NCBI GenBank assembly: GCA_036971475.1
Contig: JBAIZL010000005.1
Coordinates: 173,619,386-173,683,385, forward strand
Origin: Prosapia bicincta
Taxonomy: Eukaryota > Arthropoda > Insecta > Hemiptera > Cercopidae
Direction of reading: 5' to 3'
DNA length: 64,000 bases
Shown here: positions 37,201-49,900 of the stretch, one piece after another
Numbering within the stretch: the first letter of the stretch is position 1
How the letters are laid out: every line of letters starts with the position of its first letter
Made by a program: the position numbers and the translations under genes
Notes under the pieces: model-generated
The model's input: only the letters and a program-made list of their open reading frames with translations
Told to the model about the DNA's origin: nothing
Databases searched by the model: none

Positions 37201-40200
37201 GTAGTCGGTGTACTTACACCGAGGGTTAAGCCTAGAATAATACAGGTTGCAGCTTGGTACAGATCACGTTATGTCTCCCCTACGCCATGTCACGAGGTGA
37301 AATTATAGCTACTAATAGTACAGGAATCTAATGAAAATATATTTTTATATTTAAACCAAAATAAATTATTCTTTACCATTTAAATTTAATAACTGTTTTC
37401 ATGACTTAGCATGAAGAGTGACATTAAAGAGCTGAAGGAACTTTGCAATGCCTCTGTTCATGTCCGTTTGCCATGAATAACATCGACGAACAAAATATCA
37501 GACAGGAATATGATGTATGCGCTCGCTGGGGCTGCGACAATAATTGAGACAAAACGAGATTTGTCCGAGTTATTTATGGATCGCATCTGTCCCGCGTGAT
37601 TCCCTTTAAATCGAGTTTACTGTGTAATTAAATGCATCAGGATATCCCATTGCGCTGTCAGGATATGTACGGACGTTTAATGTTGGGATGAAGCTAGATA
37701 GTGTTTCGGCCTTCTAAAATTAAATGTTGAAAACAAAGGTTTAATTGAAAATCTACAACATGAATTTATTAAAACTATTACTACAAGATAAAACTATAGG
37801 AAATACAATAATTTCTACCATTTGAAGTTTTTGTTACTTTTTTTAAAGCCAGTTTTATTGGTTAAACCAAGAGATACATTTGTGACCTGTATTACTTTAG
37901 ATCTAGAAAATCGTTGAGGTTCTCAACATTAATTTTTTCAAATTACTTTAACAAAGTTTTTCAATGAAATTTATTGCAATGATCAATTATATTATTATAA
38001 GATTTTCAAACCCATTATTTACATATTATCTGAATCCTGTGACTACTGCGTCTGTATAAGTTCTTAAAAAAAAAATATATGAAAAATTAATTTCGAATAA
38101 TAATATTCTCCAGGAAGTAGGCAATCCACATGACTGTAATCAAGCTGAAAATAGATTTATACAGAAATAATTAAGTAAAATTAAATTTACTCATTTTATG
38201 TTGATGTTCCCAACAGCGGTATATAGGTAAAATAAAACTTTAAAAACTTTACAATTTTCCCTTCACATAATTATTTTTCATAAACATATTTAAGAACAAC
38301 TATTATTCTTTGTTCAGAGCTATCAATGTGTTAAATTACACATTGCTTACACAGCGCCGTGTTTTGTCTATTTGAGTCTGAAGTAGCACAGCTAAGCTTG
38401 AAATTATGTTTGTTGTATACATTTTTCATAGTAAATATTTAACAGATACATGTAAAATACTCACATACATAAGTAAAATTAACATATAACTTTAAATATG
38501 CACTATATATGCGTTATATATGCACTATATATAACTTGATTCATTATATTACAGTTCTGTCGTCATAAATATTCATCTTATTCATACAAGCACTTGTTTT
38601 TAAAAGCATATTTAGAGAGATATTTTTATTTTCTAAAAAGTATAACATTTTCAAGTTATTTGATATACAGAAAGAATCATAGAATCATGGGTTTATTAAG
38701 AAAGGTTAGTTAAAGACTATCCCCTTTTTTTATAGATTTTACTCAAGCACCAATTGTAATATTTAAACAATATTCAAACTTTAACAATTTGTTGCAGTGT
38801 TGCAGGACATTACATACCTGAAAATATCCCTCCAATGCACACAGTAGTGAAACACGCAATGACTATAGTGACTGAGTCTTTACGGAGGGAAATATTTCAG
38901 AAGAAGTTGAACATCAAAGTGACGGTATTTATAAACTTCTAGTTTCTATTTTTATAAATAAAACGTTTTCGGAGGTTATAGATATATAAGCATTACGTTA
39001 CACTGCCAATATATTGTCGATATATAAGTAAATCCCCAAGTATACACAAGTATACTTGGTTATATTTAGTCCAAATATGATTGGTCATTTGGACCATTTC
39101 AAGTGGTTGTGAAGGAAATGAGAGTTGAACCATGGCTTTTTAGTAGAAAATGTGAATACCAGAAATGCTATTATCCCGTCTCTGCAGACTATCATGTAGT
39201 TTCCAATGGGTAACAGTGGTGGGGAAGTGCTTTATTGATGACATGGTCAAGAAGCATGAACGCTGCTGCTAGTAGCCCATACAGCGAGGTCATCTGTATA
39301 GCATACAAATGCATCTGCATAAATTATAATTTTGATGCCAGGAATCTTTTAAAGCTCGACGAGAGGAGTACAGCTCCTTGGGGGAGGCTTTTTTTGCTGT
39401 CAATACTTGGAAAATGTATTTCCACATCGGAATTTGACAAATCCTTTTGATAGGAAACTAGTAAGCCAATGTAACGTATTTCCCTTATGTTGATATCGGT
39501 AAGTTTATTCATAAGAATGCTGCTGACTATGTCGTGTGCGCTTTGGAAGTCAATGAAGCAGGCCAATGTCATTATTGTTCTAGAAATTTATAAACTGTAT
39601 CAGTTTCACGACTTGTAGATATATGTCTTTGAGAAAGGTACCTTTCTCTTACTAGAACACCTGATATAGGTTTAAGAACTCCTAAAGCCGGTTGTTCCCT
39701 AATCTTTCCATAAATTTACTTAATTTAGGAATGGGGTTCGATACTTTTTTTTTGTTTATGCCTTCCTCCATATGTCAGGAATACCACGATCCAGTTCTCT
39801 GTAACACAAACAAGAAGGGTGTCAAAGGTGTTCTTTCCTTGGTGGTAGGTGAACTCCGCAAACATGCCATCTGGTCCTCAAATTTTGCCTGTTTCGAGTG
39901 CAGCAATGGCCTACGTGAGTTCAGTGGTGTAAAGGTCCATGTCGGTACTGTGTTGTCTAGTTTAGTCGTTGGTAAAGATGGCATTGGGCATTTCCTTAGA
40001 AGTAGAAAGTTTATACGATGGACATTTGGAAAATGTTTGCAGAAGCGTTCCGCCATTTTTGGAGAGGTGGTGTCAGATGCGTCGTATATACAGTATGCCG
40101 CCGGTTTTCATTATTCAATTTAGAGATGAAGCGTTGTGCTTTGCCACCATCGCATTATCATTATTGTAAGTTCAATGTCAAACATATGGACTGAGGAGCA

Positions 40201-43200
40201 ACAATGTCACAACTAAGAGTAAGGAGTTGAGAATAGCAATTAAAGAACTACGTTTTGATTTTCATTCAACAGGAAAACCCACATAATGGCCAACAGATAC
40301 GAATAAGATACCGTATCTTTTTAACTTCTTCATAGCCAGAAAGTGTTCAGCAAAATCAATAGACATTGAAGAAAATTTGGATTTAAACTCAGATTACTCA
40401 GCAGTGATATTCATTTAGAGTGAAAACATCATGAAGAGGTTTGACCATTGGCATAACTTGGTGAACAAAATCACAGATTGGGATAGCCCCTTCATACAGA
40501 GTATACAAGATAAAATTGTACTAAATGTCCAATAAAAGCCCAAAGAGCAACTTTCAAAGAATGTTGAAAATGTATGGTGATTATACAAACTGCTAAACAC
40601 AAGGAAATTATATTAAGATAGTGTTAATATATCACTAAATAAAACAACTGCCGAGTAGAAATAAGGAAACTAGTCTTAGACAAAAAATGCAGTAAGAAGA
40701 TGGCAGCAGTCCAGAGATCCAAAACCATCTTAAATAACGAAAGAAAAAATTAAAAGAGGTGACTTCGGAAGCTCAAATAAGAGTCTGCAAACTTTTATTT
40801 CGATGAAATGGACTCAACGAAGGAAACAAATTATTCTATTTGGAGAGGCACCAGAAAAATCAAGAGGGCAATTACTTCAGTACCACCGCTCAGAAAAGAT
40901 AATATGCAAGAAATGATAAACAAAAAGTAGGCATGTTCGCACAACACTTGGCAGACATATTCCATCCAAATGTAATGATAAACGATTATAAATTGGGCGT
41001 TAGTTTCAATATAATGTCAGAAGGATATACCACTAGCAGCTACAAAGAAAATAGATCAAGAAATTCGAATACATCTTAATTTTAAAAAAGCTCCAGGATT
41101 TGATCTTGGACAAATACTGAAAGAGCTCCCAAAAAAAGAAGTAGTCATGTTTAATTATCTGATTAATTCTACATTTAGACTCAAATATGAGCCAGATATC
41201 TGGAAGGTAGCAGAAGTTCTAATGCTAACAAAAACAGGAAAGTTGGTATGATAATGTTGTCATATAGACAGATATCGCTACTGCCTACAAGCTACAATTT
41301 ATTCGAATAGCTGTCACTATAACGACTTAAACCCGTCATCAAGATAAATGATCTTATTCCGAATACCAGTTTGGAATGAGACAAAAATATTCTTATATTG
41401 ATCAAGTCTATAAAATAACGAACATAATAGAAGATAAACAAATTTGGACTAAACTAGATGTGGCCCAAGCCTTTGATAAGGTCTGGCCTGATCCATAAAT
41501 TAAATAAAGATGCTCCCAAAGGAGTATGCTTCATTGTTGACATCATAAATAACAAATACAAATTTCAGGATCAAACATGAAGGGGAATATTCCAAAAGCA
41601 AGGAAATCAAAGCAGAAATACCCTAAGGTAGTGAATCGGGTCAAGTACTTTACCTACCTGTGATATTCCAACCACCCAAAAAGTGACCATTCCTTTTTTT
41701 GTAAATTATTATCAACTGTTAAAGACATGTATACATTAACGGACAAGGTCCAGAGAGCAACAAACTCCTAGAATTGACTCATAAATGGAAAATCTAACTG
41801 AATGAAGTGAAATCAGTCCAACTTCACAAATAAGATATTTTAAAAACCTCCGCTATTGGATGTTAACGGAATTATCATCTCTTATAAAATTAAAGCCTAA
41901 TATCTAGGTATGAACCTAGATGTTAAACTAAAATGGAAACGCTTTATCAAGAAAAATAAAGAGGAATTATATAAAATCTTAAGCAATATTGGCTCTTTGG
42001 TAGAAACTCAAAACTATTATTATGTAATAAAATAAAAATCTAAAATCAATCTTGTAACCAGTTTGGCTGTATGGCAACCTACTGTGGCGATGTAAAAAGG
42101 AATATAGTATAGAAATTTTACAGATGTTTTAAAAAAAGATACTGAGAGTTATGATTTATGTACCTCGGTATGTGAAAAACAAAGATATTCGCCAAAATCT
42201 GAATATCTCGACGATAACAGAAGAAATAAAGAAGATGCCCAACAATAATGAAAAGATACTTCCCCTTCATCCAAGTGCAGTGGCTCTTCAACCTCTCGAT
42301 AACCAGTTCATGATTGGAAGATTGAAGAGAACCAAACCATTTGAGTTAGTGTAGTGTAGGGTTGTGTTGTGCTAGTTCTAATATATCTAAATAACAATGT
42401 CTAGACAATAACTAAAGAGTTAATGGACACTTTAGGTGTAGGAGTATTTATGGAAAAGTATATTACAAGAAAAGTTAATGGTCGGTCTAATAAGATCAGT
42501 TTAAATAATAATAAAAACAATTTTTATATAAAATATGGCTGTTTTATCAGCTAACGCTAATAAACTAACACTGTAATCCGTGTTACCCTTGGAATCACAA
42601 CAATAGAAAATAGGGGCCAAATGACTAGTTGTTTAATATCCGCTGTTTTCCCTTTTAATAAAGAAGTATACATTTTTGTCGGAAAGGAGCAGATGACTCA
42701 ACACACATCGAAGCCTTTGCAGCCATATATTGCTACTAATCACAGCACTTGAACCTATTTATTGCTATTACAATAGAAGGTCACTGTGGATACAGCGGAG
42801 TGCCCGACTTGCACAACATTCGCGATAAGGTTGGCATTGATAATGGCTGGCTCAAGTGCATAATGGGACCGTTATCTATACCTACCGTAGCTCAATATAT
42901 ACTTAAATATCTGCATCTATGCGTTGAACACAGCTATCTGAAAAGCGATCAACTTCCAGCCACGAGATCCCAGAAAATCTATTTATGGCATTCTCCTTAG
43001 CTTTACAGATGCTGTAATAAGTATCTATTCTTAATATATAAACAGGCTGTTGCATTCTAATTAGCATTGTGAGATCGAGCCTAAACAATCTTGTTGTAAA
43101 CGAATGTACTACTATTAATGTAAATTGATGAAAGCTTCAAACAGATTGGAATAAAACATTCTTGTTAATGAATCGTCTGTGTTTAACACACACACACACA

Positions 43201-46200
43201 CACACACACACCCACACACTCACACACCCACACACACACACAAACAATAAAATCTAATCTCAAATAATAAAAACCTCAAATATTAGTAAAAATATTATGA
43301 GAAAGAGAAATGTTCAACTGACATCGGAATAACCAATAGGCTATATTGTGATATGGATTCCAATTAAAAGTGAATGAAACGTGTGATTTAAAATAGATTT
43401 AAATGTTATCAAACATTAAAACTGGAAAATTTTAAATTAAATGAATGTGTCAAGGTTATGATGGTTTTAACGAAAAGTAAGACCAAAAATTTTCCTACAA
43501 CGAGTGAAATTAATTACGTTTTAATCATGGAAGGGTTAAAAACCCAAATCTATTTTTTAGTATCAAATAAATGAAACTTTGAAAACATCAAATTTGTGTT
43601 TGAAGGTTTATACAGTTTTCTTTAAAGTTATCTTTAAAGGGATCGTGTATATATTGTATTTATGATTTTAATATGTTTACTTAATTTTTACATAAGCCTT
43701 TTTATCACTATAACAGTATACAGTTTATTTAATTATTGTTCGTTTTATTTTGAGGATAGTTTACATTTAAAACATAGATTGTTAATAATTAATTTAGAAT
43801 TTGTATATTGTTTTATATTTTTGAAACCTGAGAATCATTGGCGTTTTAACCACTGTACGATTGTAATGTTGTAAAGGCAATTTTTAATTTAAAAACATCC
43901 TAACCTTAGAAATTATCACAAACTTTTGTTAAAATATATTCAAAAATACAATTAAAATTGTTTTGATTTATTATGAAAATACATTTGTTGTTACAGAGTA
44001 TAAGTCCTGGTGTGACAGGAACAGAGAAGGTCGCTGCCAATAAGGAATGGGCCGAGGTTCCCAAGCTGGACCTCCAGGATGTAGTGAGGGCCGTAACCTT
44101 CGTCCTCTCCCAGCCTCCTCGTGTACAGGTACACTTTTTTACAATCAGCTGACGTTTGTTATTCTCTGATTTCGGATCATGTATTACTGGCGACGATAAT
44201 CTACATTATTTTATTAAAAAATGTAGAACTACTGAAAAATTAATATTTTCTGAAAGTTTATGTATATAAAACATATACATTGCCTCCTATTTTCAAAAAA
44301 ATCACTTCTATAGATTCAAACATCGTTCCTTTCAGGATTGTATTAGCCTTAACGAATAAAACAAATGTTTATGGGGATAAGTTTTGTCTCTGTAAGTTTG
44401 CCTAATAACGTACAGGCTTCAGACGAAACTACACAGGTTATAAACTAATAGCATTTACTGGCTCATTTGGAATGGTGCTACTATTTTGTAGACATACACT
44501 AAATATAAAAAAAAATTATGTCCTTTCATGTCATTGCCCAAGAATAACAGGAAAGCTTAGCAGGAAGCACAACAAGCAGGAGGCTTAAGCATAACAGGGA
44601 AAGATTAACAGAAAGCATAGCAAGCAGGAAGCCCAAGTATAACAGAAAAGCTTAATATGAAGCTTAACAACAGGATGGCCAAGTATAACAAGAAAGCTCA
44701 ACATGAGGCATAACAAGCATGAAGTATCCATAACAAGGAGGATGGCCAAGTATAAAAGGAAAGCTCAACATGAGGCATAACAAGCAGGAAGCATAACAAG
44801 TAGGAAGCCCAAGAATCAAAGGAAAGCTCAACATGAAGCATTACATGCAGGGAGCCTAGGTATAACAGGAAAGCTTAAAAGGAAGCATAACAAGCAGGAA
44901 GCCCAAGCATAAAAGGAAAGCTCAACATGAAGCATAATAAGGAGGAAGCCCTAGTACAACAGGAAAGCTTAACAGGAAGCATAACAAGCAGGATGCCCAA
45001 GCATAAAATGAAACTCAACATGAAGTATAACAAGGAGGAAGCTCTAGTGTAACAGGAAGCATAACAAGCAGGAAGCCCAAGTATAATAGGAAAGCTTAAC
45101 AGAAAGCATACCAAGAGAGAAGCCCTAGTATAGCAGGAAGCATGTCAAGCAGGAAGCCCAAGCATAAAAGGAAAGCTCAACATGAAGCATAATAAGGAGG
45201 AAGCCCTAGTACAACAGGAAAGCTCAACAGGAAGCATAACAAGCAGGATGCCCAAGCATAAAAGGAAACTCAACATGAAGCATAACAAGGAGGAAGCCCT
45301 AGTATAACAGGAAGCATAACAAGCAGAAAGCCCAAATATAACAGGAAAGCTTAGGAAATGATTTTTTGAATTATTTGGATGGTCGTCAACAAATCGAGAA
45401 ACATAGGTAGCTTGTTCCTTATTCAATTATGTTTGTATTTAATGAAAGCCAGAGATTATTGCTTAAAGATGGTACATTTGAAACATTACTCGTACAATAC
45501 CTAAAGTAAGAGGGTAAGAGGGAACCACTTTTCACTACTGTTGAGAGCAGGTCAGCTTCAAGTAAACGACCCACCCAATTAAAAACATAATTTACCCATA
45601 TTCTTAGTGCTTGCAATAATGTAAGCACCATTATGTCATTTCATTAGTCCTAACTAATCCCAAATATCCTTCTTTATCACTTTCTCCTCTTTAAGAGGGT
45701 GTAATGGTGAGCCTAATAACATGATGCTAATAGTGTAGGTCCACAAAGCATGATCATGTACGAGAGGATTGTCCCTACCACCAATCATAATCCTCCTGTC
45801 TATACTTCCAGGCGATATTAATCATAATGCCTGGTCTCCTTAAAATTAAAAAAAAAAACAAGAAATTGTGACAGTCACTGGATTCCGCCATCAGAAATGT
45901 ATACATTAATCGCAGAATGTATGTAATAGGAGTGTTAATAACATCTATTTAATTCAGTTAATAAAAAAGGAATATAGTTAAAAGAAAACCTTTAACAAAT
46001 CAACAGCTGGATAAAACTTTTTAAAAATGAGTTTAGTTAAAACATGTTCTTAAAATTATCAAATGCACCTATTTAAGTTTTTATTTCAAAATTGGAATAA
46101 AAGTATATAACTCATTATCAGTATATTTATTTACCTACAGTATGATTTATTGAAATAATAATTATTATATTTATTAACTCATAAAATTTTGAGTAATAAT

Positions 46201-46890
46201 ATTATCATATAATAAAATAGACAAAGTAACATTATCTAGGTTAGCTATGAAATCATTGGTTACCACTTAATTTTCAGGTGGAGATTTTACCGTTATTCCA
46301 AGTAGAAGATTTTCCCACGTACAATCTTTCTGTCCAGGCGTGTAAAAGAAGACTCACTTTGAAAATAATAATATAATTAAAAATCAATGGGAAAAGGTTG
46401 ATTGGGCTGGGACAATGATTCGGCGGGACAGTTTAAAATTAATTTATTACTGTTCTGTTAGAACGGATTTATTCGTTTATCATCTTACTTCAAGAATTTC
46501 AAATTTGCAATCTAATCTCACTTACTTTGCCTCTCTACGTGTTATTAATTTGTGAACATTTAGATAATCTATTACTTAGATATATAAACAGTTATATAAG
46601 AACTTACTGTATTTAAATCTACAGTTTATGAAGCACACACACACATGCATTTTTATAATAAGAATATATAAAGATTTATAAAATTTTATTTTCAATACCA
46701 TTTTAAAAGATTTTGTTTTGGTAGTTATATCGATTTCATACTACAAAGATATTACAAAAAAAATAATTTTACCTCGCGAGGTAAGAAGTCCTTAGAAATA
46801 CTCGTACGTTAAGAATGATAAAACGTAGTATAAACGATCACAAAAAGTAATAATTTAAATCAAATTATAAAATAAAACACACTTTACAAC

Positions 46891-46931
<41 letters not shown>

Positions 46932-49900
46932 GCGGAGCGCGCACCGCGCCGCCCGCGGGCCGACCCGCCCCGTACGAGCCACTGGCGCTGCCGCCTCCAC
47001 CCTTACCCCACCGCAAGCTCAGAATTCTGACAGGGATTATTCTAGCCAAACTAGGATACTCTGCAATGACCCGCCAAAATCTGCCAGAGAACAGGTCACT
47101 GGACTTTATTATAAAAAACCTAACTTGCTGAAATTTAACCCTTTGGGTTACATTACGTTAAATACGTACTTCCCGGGGGAATGAGTTCTTTGAAGGCATC
47201 TTTTTGGCGAAATGACCCTTTGGTTTTAAGAGTGTGTAAGAAATCTGTTTTAAATAAAAACAATATTGTTTTGTTGGCAAGTTAGTAAAAATTACATTTT
47301 TATTTTACCCTTAATTTTGAAATTACAGCTTATTTTGCAATTTTCTTATTTTAACTAGCTCTTTAAAATATTAACAATTTATTTCTGTTTAGTATTACTT
47401 TATCTCTTCTTTTATACTCTAAAATGTACACATTTCAATGTCAGTGGTAACTCTTTACTCAGTTAACCCTTTCTTTTACCTCTTCTATACAAAATTTAAG
47501 TAAACTTCTTACTGAATTTATATTAACACCAAAAGTTATAAGAAAAATAATTTTTAGTTATATTAACTTAAAAGTGTCATTTAATTGTGTTCATTTAACC
47601 CTTCAATATTAAAAATAAAATTTGTTTAATTTTTTAAATAAAACTGTCTTTATCTTTGACAATACCTTTTTCAAACCCTTTGAAATAAACACTCCTTTTA
47701 TGTGATTTTGCAAATCTTAAACATTTGATTTTAAACTCCTGTACATAAAATTAGACAATGGAACTTTTAAAACTTGAATTCATCAACAAATAACTTAAAC
47801 CCGTTTAATTTAAAAACTGATCCTGTGAATAACATTTCATCCCATTAAAAAACCATTAAACCTTTTGAAAAACTTAAGTTATATCAACCAACAATTTTTT
47901 ATACTTCTATAACTAATTAAACAAACATATTACATCTTAACTTGCATTTCTTAGCCTAACAATTGATTTACTAGACCCACTTAATCTTTGCTGAATATTT
48001 ACTTTTTATTTTTATTGCCTACTTTAAACCAAAGAAATTGTTTCACATTTTAGTTTTGTCCCCTTTTTTTATTTCATAACCGTTTTATTTTAATTCCAAA
48101 TAATTTTGTAAACCCTTAAACCACTTTATATTTTAATTAAATCTGATTTATAAATGTTAATTAATTTTTCCTTAATTAATTTTAATTTATTCCCATTAAT
48201 TAATTTTAATCCATTCTCATTAATTAATTTGAATTGCTTATTATTTTTTAGTTTTAATTAATTTTCATTAATTAACTTTAACTCTTTCTCATTTAATAAT
48301 TTTACTTGATTATCATTAAATAATTTTACATATTTAACGTTGGTCTAAAATACTAAAAACAGAAACCTCTTCTGTTGAGCATCTGTCTTATTTGACTTCT
48401 TTTGCACAAAACTCATAAAAAAATTTCTTAACACCTGTTTACATTTTAATCAGTTATCGCTAATTTTTTATATTTAAAAAACCTTTAATTTCTAACATTT
48501 ACTTAATTAATTTCTTTCCAAAACAATTTATAACTTTCTATATTTAAAAAATTCCAATTTACTAACAATTTAATTCTATTTCATATTTATAAACTGAATA
48601 TGAATTTCTGAATTAAACAAAGCCATTGTTTGAAATTCTTTAACTACAAAAGAAATTTTATTTGAAATTGAATTATTTAAAATGTCAACTTTCCCCAAAA
48701 ATATGAAAACGAGAGAAATTAACCTGACCTTAATCGCAGGGTCACTCCTAAATCCTGGTAGATTTTTTTTTCTTCTCCTTCGAGATCGTTTGTTTCTGGG
48801 GTGGCCATCTTGGTATGCGATGTCATCGATCTTGACTGTTGGCGTCCCTGCTGCGATGCCTGATAGAATTTTAATATCCCAATTTTGAAACTTATAAAAT
48901 TTTGCTTTACCTCTTTCAGTTCTTAAGTTCTTATTGTTCCATTATTTATTTACATATTTATTTTTCACTGTTCATATATAAAAGGTTGATTTAAAAATTG
49001 ACATTTAATTAAATTTGGATTTCTTCACTGTTCACTGTTTTATATAAATTTTGAAGCACTGTTCTTTATAAATTACTTTACTGACTCTAATAATTTTTCA
49101 TATTGTTCACCTCTAACACACAAAAACGTCTTAAGAACGCCGCCACATAGATGTTAAACTTTGGAGACCACTTTTGGAGAAGTTACCTCCTCCAAAAGTG
49201 TTCCAAACCACACGCGACTACATTTTAGTGACGACCAGTCTCGCGCTTAACACGTCATTTTCATCGTCGTCATTTACAGATCACAAACTGAAACAAAGGC
49301 TTGTCACCTGGAGCGACCGGACCGACATCCTCCCTCTTTGAAGTCTCGAATAACGCTGTTTATTTTAACCCCGCTGGGCCTTCTCGTTTCTACGAGACGT
49401 ATCGTACCACGTTTTGTGAACCAATGGGGTGGCTTCTAAAATCTACGTCACGACATCATGCGACTTTTTTCTCCGCTGGGCTTCCGCTTTCGCACACAAA
49501 GCAAGCTCACTCAAAAATGATCAAAATATTGTGTGTTTCTTTAATTTGGGTTTAACTCTTCTATTTGGCGTTTTCGCGAATTTTGGTACAGGGCATCTTC
49601 TTTCCCTCTTGACAAGTCGCGTCTCCTCGAATGTCGATGGTGATTATAGGGATATTTTGAGGTTTAGTCACTTTTACATGTAATTTACTTGTATTTTAAA
49701 ATATACAAAACCCCTTATCCCTTCTAATGGCTTTGCTTTCACATTTTTACATTGCGAAATTTTAATATTATTTCGACGGTATTTGCTAATCAGAATTCTA
49801 CCCGTCGCAACACACACACACACATACGCGCGCGGTTTCATTATAAGATAGAGCAATATTGTGCATTACAAATAACTACAAATAAATACAAAGTGTCTGG

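Noticed and set aside
48682..49683. Frames of 68-84 codons in the GC-richer part of gene B intron 5
   Set aside because: No recognisable protein family on either strand; probably part of the unidentified composite block.
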